From Providencia vermicola (GTDB lineage Bacteria > Pseudomonadota > Gammaproteobacteria > Enterobacterales > Enterobacteriaceae): DNA of 64,000 nucleotides. The translations under genes were made by a program, and so were the position numbers. The notes under the pieces were generated by a model. That model was not told the origin of the DNA, ran no database searches, and saw nothing but the letters and a program-made list of their open reading frames with translations. This document shows positions 27,405 through 35,468 of the stretch, in pieces. Location: positions 124,001 through 188,000 of the forward strand of contig NZ_JAGSPI010000002.1 of assembly GCF_020381325.1 (NCBI RefSeq), in the 5' to 3' direction. Position 1 is the first letter of the stretch. Each line of letters opens with the position of its first letter.

Positions 27405-28107
27405 AAACGTTTTTCCCTACATTCAATCAATCAACGCGCTAAAACAGTGCCCATTATTTTCAGGCATTGAAGAAAAAAATTTAGCGTTATTACTTGAAAA
27501 CTGTGGCTATATTCAATTTAAAAGTGGCGAAATTGTAAACCATGAGGGAGAGCCTTTTAAACACTGCCCTTTAATGATAAACGGCCAAATGGAGGTATAT
27601 CGCCATACTTACTTAGGCGAAGAGAAAATTTTTGGTTTATTTGCTGAAGGTGAAATTGTTGCGATCGCCGCCGTGTTTATGCCCCATAACCGCTATCCCA
27701 TGAACTTACGGGCAAAAACAGAGGGTGACGCATTGCTCCTTGATAAACGCGATATTTTGCGCCTTTGTCACACCTGCCCGCAGATTATGGAAAAACTACT
27801 CATGCGCTTTAGCGCTAAGCTGTATGAAAATATTAACCACATCGATTGGCTGACATCTAGCTCCGCAGAGCAACGGCTTGCTGCTTATATACTTGATTTA
27901 AAAAACAAACAACTCACCCCTAATATTATTTTACCGTTATCTCGCGGGCAACTAGCCGCAAAACTGGGGATGCGGTATGAAACTTTGAGCCGACTCGTTT
28001 CAGGCTGGCGCCAAAAAGGATTTATTAATATCGAAAAAGACACTGTGCATATTTATAACGAAAGCTATCTGACTGAACTTTCTATTTCTGCACAGCGCCC
28101 CTTTTAG
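27391..28107 (+). CDS. Crp/Fnr-family transcriptional regulator
   Basis: A 238-residue regulator with an N-terminal cyclic-nucleotide-binding-like beta roll (about 20-130), a dimerisation helix (about 125-155) and a C-terminal winged helix (SRGQLAAKLGMRYETLSRLVSGWRQKGFI, about 184-212). The recognition helix keeps the E-x-x-S-R of FNR (ETLSR), which predicts a TTGA-type half-site. Five cysteines are present, but not in the FNR iron-sulfur pattern. It is divergent from the metal-chelate operon. The palindrome ATGACATTTGTCAA covers its own start codon and recurs upstream of the FecA-like receptor at 30.5 kb, so it probably controls itself and that receptor. The signal it senses is unknown. Confidence 0.82.
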   Translation: MTFVKNVFPYIQSINALKQCPLFSGIEEKNLALLLENCGYIQFKSGEIVNHEGEPFKHCPLMINGQMEVYRHTYLGEEKIFGLFAEGEIVAIAAVFMPHNRYPMNLRAKTEGDALLLDKRDILRLCHTCPQIMEKLLMRFSAKLYENINHIDWLTSSSAEQRLAAYILDLKNKQLTPNIILPLSRGQLAAKLGMRYETLSRLVSGWRQKGFINIEKDTVHIYNESYLTELSISAQRPF

Positions 28108-28124
28108 CCCTAAGGGCTGTTTAT
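28106..28124 (+). terminator. Probable terminator after the Crp/Fnr-family gene
   Basis: AGCCC-TAA-GGGCT followed by GTTTAT, overlapping the stop codon. Short stem and weak T tract. Confidence 0.45.
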
Positions 28125-28351
28125 CTTTGATGGTCAATTTTCATTCGAATTAAAACCATTTTAGGCAAAGCAAGAGCCTCTTAACACAGCATTAAATGAG
28201 TGAAATGCGCTCTAACCGAACCCGTAGGGCAGCATTTAAGTACAAAACTTAACTCAAATAACAAGCCAGCTTGATTGACACATTTATCTATTTTTGAATT
28301 GTTTTTTAACCTTTTTTAGCTGTAAAAATCAGTCACGAAGATAAACAGCCC
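28114..28351. repeat. Long inverted-repeat-bounded intergenic element
   Basis: GGGCTGTTTATCTTTG (28114-28129) and CGAAGATAAACAGCCC (28336-28351) form a 16-bp inverted pair with one mismatch around 206 bp of non-coding DNA between two convergent genes. It could be a MITE-like element, a paired bidirectional terminator or an RNA gene; no open frame inside looks real. Confidence 0.5.
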
Positions 28352-28388
28352 CTCGTACATTACAGTTAAATAATGCGCTAATTATCAA

Positions 28389-30443
28389 TTAGAAATTAAA
28401 GGTCACTCCCCCATTCACATTAAAGCCCATTCCAGGGAATAATGTACTGTCTTTGGCGGTTACTGTTTGGTTAGCCACTGACGTTGTTGCATAACGTTCA
28501 TCCGTTAAGTTATCCATCGATAAATAAAGAGACCATTGGTCTGTCGGTTGGTAGCTACCTTTTACCCCTAATACCGCGTAATGCTTGCGTTTTTGAATAT
28601 CAAGGTTGTTTTGGTGGTCAACTGCCATATCCGTTGGGGCCCAATGAATATTTGGCCCGAAGCGCCAATCTCCTAACTCGTACAGCACTTCAGCCGCCAC
28701 AATGTTACGTGGAATACCTGCGATGTAATTCCCCTTGTACTCGCCCCCCATAAAGCGGAAGTCATTGTATGTCCAAGAGACACGATAATTCACATCACCA
28801 GGGCCCGCACCAATCCGCCCTGCAAGCCCAGCTTCTAACCCTTGATGACGCGTTTTTGCACCATAATTAAAGACCCCAACGACTGTGCCTGCGCTATCAT
28901 ACGTGGTGATGTATTCATCTTTAATTTGACTACGATATAACGCAAGGTTCCATTTTAGCCCCTCAGTCACATCACCTTCACCGCCAATTTCATAGGTGAT
29001 GGCTTTTTGTGGGGAAAGTTTGGTGAGTTTACCATCACTTGAGTTGATAATTTCCCAGAATGTTGCGGGTTCTTCGCTTGAACTGATATTGGCAAAATAA
29101 CGTTGGCTTTCTGTCGGCCGCCAAATAACCCCTGCTTTCGGTGTCCAGAATGTCCAGTTTTGGTCTAATGACACAGAACTTTGACGTTTTTCTACATCAC
29201 GGCGTGCGTGAGTCGCTTTCACATCAAGGTTCACTGTGACCGTTGGCGTAACATGCAGATCAACGCCTACGCTGCCGTACACGTTCTCTGCTCGCCCATC
29301 ATATTTGCCTATTTTTTTCTTATCCGCGGGCGTCCCTTTACGGTTTTGCATTAATTCCGTTTGCAATGTCATTTGATCCCACGCCACTGCCGTTCGATAA
29401 GTCACAGGTTCCGTTTCAATGCTATAAGTCAGCATCCCCCCTTCACTGTGGCTGCGGCTAAAGCGGTAGTATGCAGGCGTCGTGAAGTTATCGTGAGTGC
29501 GAATATGCCATAGCCCCGCACCAATTGATTGGTTACCAACCTGCCAATCAGAGCGGTTTGCGATACGAAACTGTTCCACATTACGGTGTGGGTCACGTAG
29601 CCATACCATTGGATAAACATCCGTTGGGTTATTGTTCAATACCTCTTCAGAAACGGGCCCTGCGACATCAAAACGTAAATCGGTCCAATTTAACCAAGTA
29701 CGATTTTCAAAATTATCCGTGATATAGCCGAAATTGCTACGCAATGTTTTTCGTTGAGAAGCAGAATGTTTGCGGTAACCATCAAAATGGTCATAAGTAA
29801 AATTTACTCGACCATCAAATAACCCGTCATCAGAAACACCACCGAACGCAGTTTGTAACCCTTCACGGCCATAGGAGCCATACTCATAGCGCAACCGCCC
29901 TTGTTCATTTCGCCCTGTATACGACAACACATCGAGCTCACCACCTAAGCTGTTACTTTGTGGGTTCAAACTATTTGCCCCACGCCGAACGCTCACCATT
30001 CTGACATCGCGCATTTCCAAGGTACTAATATGAAAGCTGCCATCTGCATCGGTTGCAGGTAAACCATCTTGTAATAATAAAACCCCTCGAGCTAACGGCG
30101 CACTCTGCACCCCCGAACCCCGAATATTTAAACGCGGCTGGTCAATACCACCAAAAAAGTTTTGAATGACCAGTCCTGGTTGATAATCCAACGCATCTTG
30201 CAATGTGGCAAGGCGTGTATCCTTTTCCATTACAACTAAGTTTGTACCTCCCGCCACTTTTTCGAGCTTTTCTTTTTCCTGTTGTTCCGTTGGGGTTAAG
30301 CGACTCTGCCCTGACGTAGAGGTGACAACCAGAGTATCGTGCACCGTTAATGTTTGCGCTGCCACTGCGTGAGCCAAAGGCCCTAATCCCAAAATCAGTG
30401 TGATGCAATGAGCTAATTTATGCCGTTTTAGTGGATAAGACAT
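28389..30443 (-). CDS. TonB-dependent outer-membrane receptor, FecA-like
   Basis: A 684-residue receptor: signal peptide to about residue 29 (LAHAVAA), a TonB-box-like DTLVVTST, a plug domain with PGLVIQNFFGGIDQPRLNIRG and RRGANSLNPQSNSLGGELD, and a barrel ending in ...GGVTFNF with the terminal Phe. It lacks the extra N-terminal signalling domain of true FecA. The plug resembles the ferric-citrate group, which also contains receptors for zinc and nickel metallophores, so the ligand is open. A Fur-like box and a Crp/Fnr-type palindrome precede it. It is convergent with the Crp/Fnr-family gene, not co-transcribed with the ABC operon. Confidence 0.85.
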   Translation of the reverse strand: MSYPLKRHKLAHCITLILGLGPLAHAVAAQTLTVHDTLVVTSTSGQSRLTPTEQQEKEKLEKVAGGTNLVVMEKDTRLATLQDALDYQPGLVIQNFFGGIDQPRLNIRGSGVQSAPLARGVLLLQDGLPATDADGSFHISTLEMRDVRMVSVRRGANSLNPQSNSLGGELDVLSYTGRNEQGRLRYEYGSYGREGLQTAFGGVSDDGLFDGRVNFTYDHFDGYRKHSASQRKTLRSNFGYITDNFENRTWLNWTDLRFDVAGPVSEEVLNNNPTDVYPMVWLRDPHRNVEQFRIANRSDWQVGNQSIGAGLWHIRTHDNFTTPAYYRFSRSHSEGGMLTYSIETEPVTYRTAVAWDQMTLQTELMQNRKGTPADKKKIGKYDGRAENVYGSVGVDLHVTPTVTVNLDVKATHARRDVEKRQSSVSLDQNWTFWTPKAGVIWRPTESQRYFANISSSEEPATFWEIINSSDGKLTKLSPQKAITYEIGGEGDVTEGLKWNLALYRSQIKDEYITTYDSAGTVVGVFNYGAKTRHQGLEAGLAGRIGAGPGDVNYRVSWTYNDFRFMGGEYKGNYIAGIPRNIVAAEVLYELGDWRFGPNIHWAPTDMAVDHQNNLDIQKRKHYAVLGVKGSYQPTDQWSLYLSMDNLTDERYATTSVANQTVTAKDSTLFPGMGFNVNGGVTFNF

Positions 30444-30460
30444 ACATTCACCTTATTGAT

Positions 30461-30479
30461 AGTAATGGTTATCATTTTC
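30461..30479 (-). promoter_or_regulatory. Fur-like box upstream of the FecA-like receptor
   Basis: Minus strand GAAAATGATAACCATTACT matches the Fur consensus at 15 of 19 positions, starting 18 bp before the receptor ATG. Confidence 0.65.
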
Positions 30480-30519
30480 ATTTGAATATATAAAATAGGT
30501 GAAAATAAATCGTTTCCCT

Positions 30520-30533
30520 ATGACATTTGTCAA
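30520..30533. promoter_or_regulatory. Crp/Fnr-type palindrome upstream of the FecA-like receptor
   Basis: ATGAC-ATTT-GTCAA, identical over 14 bases (and its CCT/CT flank) to the site at 27391-27404. It is centred about 83 bp upstream of the receptor start. Confidence 0.5.
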
Positions 30534-30708
30534 AACTGAAAATAAATTGAGCCTTATTCAAAATATAAATATTAATTTATATTAAATTCAATCCAATTAT
30601 TAATATTGTCCTAAATGCCATTTTTATTTTAAATAATCATTCGCATTTAAATACATTCTATTTAAAAAATAATTCATTCCATACACTAATTTATCCAAAA
30701 GAGAAACT

Positions 30709-32271
30709 ATGAATATTAAAATTTTCAAATTCATTGATATTTATACCAATGGAATTTTTGTTGAATTCAATAATAAATTAAATGAACTATTATCAATTCA
30801 TTTAATTTTAAATGATGAAATTATAGCAAAAGCTGAAACCACGGATGGGAACTATTTGTTTTCTATTGATAAATCAGGAAATTACCGTATAGAAATCATC
30901 CAAGAATCCAATAACACAACGAAATATCAATCAAAAGAAATTTATTTTCACTTTAGTAATGAAGAAAGAAAATATGAAATAAAACCTACAATTAAAGAAA
31001 AAACAATCCATAAAAAAATAGATGGGATCTCTCATTACTTCTTAGACATAAAAATCAAAAAAAACAATGATGATTTAATCAAAAAAGATTTGGCTTTTTA
31101 TTCAAACCACCCAAGTTTAGAATTAAAAAAATCATTTATTCATGATGTTTTAAATCAATATGACTACTTTACTTTCCATGAAGAAAGCCAATTTGAGGCC
31201 TTAGTTGAACTTGCCGAACAAATAGAGCACTTAGACTATGTGGAATATTGCGCCGTCGCCCCAGATACTACAGGGTATTTGGCACCAAAACTTCCTTTAA
31301 ATCCAGAGCAAGTTAGCGAATTTGAAGACGACGTTGATGATGATTTTTCAACCCCTGATTTTACCTCTAAGCAAACTTACCTTGATGCACCTAAAGGGAT
31401 GAATGTCCGAGATGCATGGGAAAAAGATATTCGAGGATCATCAGCAGTGGTACGTCACTTAGACTTTGGGCTCTACCGAAACCATGAGGATTTAATCGAC
31501 TCAAATATCATTGTAGTGAATAGTCGCTCTGAAGATGAAGACTGTAATCATGGCACTGCATCAACAGGCTGTATCGTGGCAACCCTCAATGAATTTGGCG
31601 TTACAGGCATTGCTCATCACTGCCAGTTTTATTTCTATGACACAGGCGATCTAGATTTAATCGTTAAGCATGCACAACCTGGTGATATTGTCAGCCTAGA
31701 TGTTCAATTCAGTATCAGTGGCAAGCTGCTCCCTGCTACTGCTGTACATACTTGGTGGGAACGGATTAAAATGATCGTGGATAAAGGCGCAACCGTGCTC
31801 CTTGCAGCAGGTAATGGCGGATTAGATTTAAGCCAACCAGACATTATGGAGGATTTTGGTGACAGTGGCGGTATTTTAGTTGGCGCTTGTAACCACCAAG
31901 ACGGAGCACGAGCTTATTTCTCGAACTACAATCCTGAAGTTGCCTTTGTGAATTCTTGGGGGAACTGGAGTGTCACCACGACAGGTTATGGTTCATTGCA
32001 AAAACTACCAGGAAATAACCGCAATTATTCAAATAATTATTCGGGTACATCCAGTGCGACACCATTATGCTCAGGTGCATTAGCGTTAATTCAAGATTAC
32101 GCGAAAAAACAGGGTGTGATTTTATCTCCTTGGCAAATGCGTACCGTCATTGCTGCATCAAATTATACGGAAGGCGTAGTATACGGTATTGGCTATCGCC
32201 CAAATGTCGATTATTTATTTGATGTCGTTGATAACATCATCCACTCCTCAGACTTCCCTGAAAGCGCATAA
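30709..32271 (+). CDS. Subtilisin-like (S8) serine peptidase with a novel N-terminal region
   Basis: A 520-residue protein. The subtilase domain spans about 230-510, with catalytic Asp252 (HLDFG), His281 (NHGTAS), oxyanion Asn369 (AAGNGG) and Ser448 (GTSSATP), all intact. Residues about 100-185 look like a propeptide (EHLDYVEYCAV). Residues 1-95 are lysine/asparagine-rich beta-type sequence that I do not recognise, encoded by noticeably more AT-rich DNA. An acidic linker (EDDVDDD) joins the parts. There is no signal peptide or membrane segment, so export would need another route. GAGAAA precedes the ATG. It is a solitary gene between the receptor and the nickel importer; its role is unknown. 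Confidence 0.8.
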   Translation: MNIKIFKFIDIYTNGIFVEFNNKLNELLSIHLILNDEIIAKAETTDGNYLFSIDKSGNYRIEIIQESNNTTKYQSKEIYFHFSNEERKYEIKPTIKEKTIHKKIDGISHYFLDIKIKKNNDDLIKKDLAFYSNHPSLELKKSFIHDVLNQYDYFTFHEESQFEALVELAEQIEHLDYVEYCAVAPDTTGYLAPKLPLNPEQVSEFEDDVDDDFSTPDFTSKQTYLDAPKGMNVRDAWEKDIRGSSAVVRHLDFGLYRNHEDLIDSNIIVVNSRSEDEDCNHGTASTGCIVATLNEFGVTGIAHHCQFYFYDTGDLDLIVKHAQPGDIVSLDVQFSISGKLLPATAVHTWWERIKMIVDKGATVLLAAGNGGLDLSQPDIMEDFGDSGGILVGACNHQDGARAYFSNYNPEVAFVNSWGNWSVTTTGYGSLQKLPGNNRNYSNNYSGTSSATPLCSGALALIQDYAKKQGVILSPWQMRTVIAASNYTEGVVYGIGYRPNVDYLFDVVDNIIHSSDFPESA

Positions 32272-32287
32272 CCATCCTATTTTCAAG

Positions 32288-32314
32288 CCGTCGCCTATCA
32301 CGCGGCGGTATTTT
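32288..32314. terminator. Hairpin between the S8 peptidase and ABC ATPase genes
   Basis: CCGTCGC-CTATCAC-GCGGCGG, stable GC stem with one wobble pair, then TATTTTC. It overlaps the stop codon of the convergent ATPase gene. Confidence 0.55.
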
Positions 32315-32924
32315 CTGTCTTCAAGGTTAAGACTGATGTGCATACCTTTTCAAGTAACGCTCTGTTATGACTAAAAATAATCATGCCTAGAGGGCGCTTC
32401 TCTGAAAGCTGAATTAAAAATCGCCAAATCTCTTTTTGTAAATGAGCATCTAATTGAGCCGTAATTTCATCCGCGATTAATATTTTTGTTCGTGGGTCAA
32501 GAGCACGTAACAACGCGATCCGTGCCAATTCCCCCCCTGATAACTCATTAGGCCGCCTTTCTAACCACTGTGGTTTGATGGCAAACCGTTCAAGCCAGTC
32601 TGAGTCAGGTTGCCAAGCATCACGTAAACTCGCCCCTACCGTCCGATAGGGATTAAAACTTTTTTCAGGATGCTGGGGAACGAGCTGGATTGGACAATAA
32701 CCTTGCTTCGGGAGTGCTTGACCCGCGAATAAAATCGAGCCGTTAGTGGGAGTTTGCCACTGCGCTAAAACACGGCCAAGCGTTGTTTTCCCAAAGCCAC
32801 TAGGCGCTGAGATCCCAAGGCGTTCATTAGGTGTAAGGGAAAAACTGAAGTCTTGCCAAAGGGTTTTTCCCCCTTGCTCAACTCGCAAGTTTTTTACCGC
32901 TAAAATAGGTTCGATATCACTCAT
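32298..32924 (-). CDS. Nickel/oligopeptide-type ABC transporter ATPase (NikE/YntE-like)
   Basis: A 208-residue ATPase: Walker A SAPSGFGKTTLGRVL, signature ELSGGELARIALLRAL, Walker B ILIADEITAQLD. The start at 32924 gives an ATGA overlap with the upstream ATPase gene; the longer in-frame reading would run deep into that gene. It is shorter than usual PepT-family ATPases and has no C-terminal oligopeptide extension, as in NikE. Fifth gene of the importer operon. Confidence 0.87.
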   Translation of the reverse strand: MSDIEPILAVKNLRVEQGGKTLWQDFSFSLTPNERLGISAPSGFGKTTLGRVLAQWQTPTNGSILFAGQALPKQGYCPIQLVPQHPEKSFNPYRTVGASLRDAWQPDSDWLERFAIKPQWLERRPNELSGGELARIALLRALDPRTKILIADEITAQLDAHLQKEIWRFLIQLSEKRPLGMIIFSHNRALLEKVCTSVLTLKTENTAA

Positions 32925-33697
32925 TTCATTGCCATAAATTGATGTTCTGGCAGTGAATTCCATAAGGATTGCAGCCATTTTCCCCCACCGCCTTGCTTTA
33001 AGGTTTGGCTACTTAACACATCTTCTAACGCGCCATTACGCAACAGCGCAATACGATCAGCAAAACGTACTGCCATGGATAAATCATGAGTTACCCATAA
33101 AATACCTCGCCCATCACGGCACAGGGATTTCATATTTTCAAGCAGTTGCAGCGCATGTTCATCATCCAACCAAGACGAAATCTCATCCGCAAGGATATAT
33201 TGTGCACGGGACAATGTTGCACTGCTTGCCAGTACTCGCTTTGCCATTCCTCCAGATAACTGGCTTGGGTAGCTATTCACCAAATTTTCTTGCAAGTTAT
33301 ATTGCTGAAGATGGCGCGCCACATCGTGCATTTTAATATGTTGGCCGCTGAGTACTGCGGCCCTTTCAAGCTGAGGGCCAATTTGGATCAAGGGATTTAA
33401 AGCACTAACCCCTTGAGGTATATAACATAACGAGTTGCCCCGGTGCTGTGCTTTGTTTTCCTCTGTCAATGCATTGCCATTCAGACTGATATTTCCTTGG
33501 CTGCGCATATTATCTGGCAACAAGCCCAGAACACTTTGTAATAAAAGGCTTTTTCCTTCCCCGCTTCCACCAATCAAAGCAACCATTTCCCCTGGCTGAA
33601 TATCGAGTGAAATGTCTTGCAGTAGTGGTGCCCATCGTTTACGCCCTAACCAACGAAATTTTGCAACATCGATAGTCAGCTTATCTAAGCTCAACAT
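32921..33697 (-). CDS. Nickel/oligopeptide-type ABC transporter ATPase (NikD/YntD-like)
   Basis: A 258-residue ATPase with Walker A GGSGEGKSLLLQSVLG, signature QLSGGMAKRVLASSATL and Walker B YILADEISSWLDDE. The usual Asp-Glu-Pro of Walker B reads DEIS, and the D-loop also departs from consensus; the partner ATPase reads DEIT. The start at 33697 follows GAGGGGGG and overlaps the permease stop (ATGTTGA). It pairs with the next ATPase to drive the importer. Confidence 0.87.
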   Translation of the reverse strand: MLSLDKLTIDVAKFRWLGRKRWAPLLQDISLDIQPGEMVALIGGSGEGKSLLLQSVLGLLPDNMRSQGNISLNGNALTEENKAQHRGNSLCYIPQGVSALNPLIQIGPQLERAAVLSGQHIKMHDVARHLQQYNLQENLVNSYPSQLSGGMAKRVLASSATLSRAQYILADEISSWLDDEHALQLLENMKSLCRDGRGILWVTHDLSMAVRFADRIALLRNGALEDVLSSQTLKQGGGGKWLQSLWNSLPEHQFMAMK

Positions 33698-34503
33698 GTT
33701 GCCCCCCTCAGCCATAGCTGCGCTACGGCTTTTGCAAACTGGTCAAATAATAACACTAACCCCATCAAAGCAACACCGGGAAACACCACCAGCCACCATG
33801 CACCTGTACTGAGGTAACGTAGTGCATCTGACAATAAAATACCCAATGAAGGTTCATGTGGCGATAGCCCAAAGCCAAGGAAACTCAGTGCCGCACTGTG
33901 AAGTACAGCGTGAGGGAACATCAACAACGTACCGACCATCCATTGTGGTAAGATCATCGGTAAATAGTGATAGCGCCAACGATAAACGGCGCTATTGCCA
34001 ATACGTTGGGATAGCATGATGTAATCCGCTTGCTTCACTCGCAGTAACTCGGAACGTAAAATCAGGGTAAGTTTAGGCCAATGCGTAAGGGCTACCGCCC
34101 AAATTACCCCCATTTTACCGCCCCCCAAGGTAAAACAAATCAGCACCAGCAGCAAAAGATGTGGCAATGCCAATAATGCATCAATGACGCCGCGTACCGC
34201 GTAATCCATTACCTTACTTACAGAAGACAATCCCGCCATCACTAAAGCGATAAAGCCACTGGATACCGCCGCAATCAAACCAATTTGCAAACTAGTTGCT
34301 ACACCTTGAAATGTTCTTTCGAAGAGGTCACGACCTAAATTATCAGTGCCAAATAAGTGCTCCCAAGAGGGCGCAAGCCGCCTATCTAATAAGTTAATTT
34401 CAATGTCGTTTGATGACAACCATACTGCATAACTCGCTAAAATAACCAATAAAATTAGTGAGATGATTAATTTAAATAAGGCGCTATTTGGGTTGTAGGT
34501 CAT
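33691..34503 (-). CDS. Nickel/oligopeptide-type ABC permease (NikC/YntC-like)
   Basis: A 270-residue permease with an N-terminal helix, the LFGTDNLGRDLFERTFQG entry block of DppC/NikC proteins, and five further helices. The EAA-like loop is around LRVKQADYIMLSQRIG. It overlaps the upstream permease (ATGA) and the downstream ATPase. Confidence 0.9.
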   Translation of the reverse strand: MTYNPNSALFKLIISLILLVILASYAVWLSSNDIEINLLDRRLAPSWEHLFGTDNLGRDLFERTFQGVATSLQIGLIAAVSSGFIALVMAGLSSVSKVMDYAVRGVIDALLALPHLLLLVLICFTLGGGKMGVIWAVALTHWPKLTLILRSELLRVKQADYIMLSQRIGNSAVYRWRYHYLPMILPQWMVGTLLMFPHAVLHSAALSFLGFGLSPHEPSLGILLSDALRYLSTGAWWLVVFPGVALMGLVLLFDQFAKAVAQLWLRGATC

Positions 34504-35468
34504 GCGTCTCTTATCACTCCCTTGTTCACCTTCTTCAGCAAAATATCTGCAACCGTATTACTAAAAAAAATCAAAGTGGCACACAGCATCACAATGCCCA
34601 TCAACAATGGAATATCCCCCCGCAAGCCCGCGTCGATAGTCGCTTGCCCCAGCCCAGGATACGCAAACACTTTTTCTGCCAGTAAAGCCCCACTAAGTAA
34701 CTCACCCACTGAAGCGAACTGTAAACAAATGGCAGGAGTGATGGCGTGTTTAAGCACATGAAAACCTATCATTGACCAACCTTTATCCCCTTGCGCTTGA
34801 GCGTAATGAATAAACTCGCTGTTCATCACTTCCATTACTTTTACTCGAGTGTGTAAGGCAATATTCCCTACGCCCAACATTCCTAAAGCGGTTACAGGTA
34901 AAATAAGGTGATGAAGTTTTTGGGAAAATGTCGCCGTTTCTTCGTCTAGACCAATGGGCCATGCACAGCAAATCGGTGCCCATTGCAGTGACACCGCAAA
35001 CAACGAAAGCAGCAATAATCCGACCCAAAATACAGGGATAGATGCTAATAGGTAACTGAAGGTTGAAATCAGCTTATCTGGCCAGCGATTGAGGTAACGC
35101 CCTGCGACTAAGCCCAACACAAATCCAACAATACCCGAGAAAAGCCAAGAACAGATAAGCAGTGCTAACGAGGGAACAAGGCGATCCGCTATCACTTGCA
35201 CAACGGGGGTGTTGTACAACATGGAATAGCCCATATCCCCTTGTAACATTTGTGAAAACCAGCGCCAAAACTGAACCCATAGCGGTTGGTCAAGCCCCCA
35301 ACGAGCCGCAATTAATGCATACTGCTCGGGGGGAACATGTAATAGGTCATTACCAATATAGGCTTTTATTGGGTCGATAGGTGAATAGCTTAATAGGATA
35401 AAGATCCCTGCCGCTGTCACAGTCAACAAACAGATAAAACGCAATAAAAGCCCGAGAGTGGTTCGCAT
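34500..35468 (-). CDS. Nickel/oligopeptide-type ABC permease (NikB/YntB-like)
   Basis: A 322-residue permease of the DppB/NikB type: N-terminal helix, YSPIDPIKAYIG, RWGLDQPLWVQFWRWFSQMLQGDMGYS and YLLASIPVFWVGLLLL. The start at 35468 overlaps the stop of the binding-protein gene (TAATG); an upstream in-frame start at 35489 is less likely. Confidence 0.9.
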   Translation of the reverse strand: MRTTLGLLLRFICLLTVTAAGIFILLSYSPIDPIKAYIGNDLLHVPPEQYALIAARWGLDQPLWVQFWRWFSQMLQGDMGYSMLYNTPVVQVIADRLVPSLALLICSWLFSGIVGFVLGLVAGRYLNRWPDKLISTFSYLLASIPVFWVGLLLLSLFAVSLQWAPICCAWPIGLDEETATFSQKLHHLILPVTALGMLGVGNIALHTRVKVMEVMNSEFIHYAQAQGDKGWSMIGFHVLKHAITPAICLQFASVGELLSGALLAEKVFAYPGLGQATIDAGLRGDIPLLMGIVMLCATLIFFSNTVADILLKKVNKGVIRDA

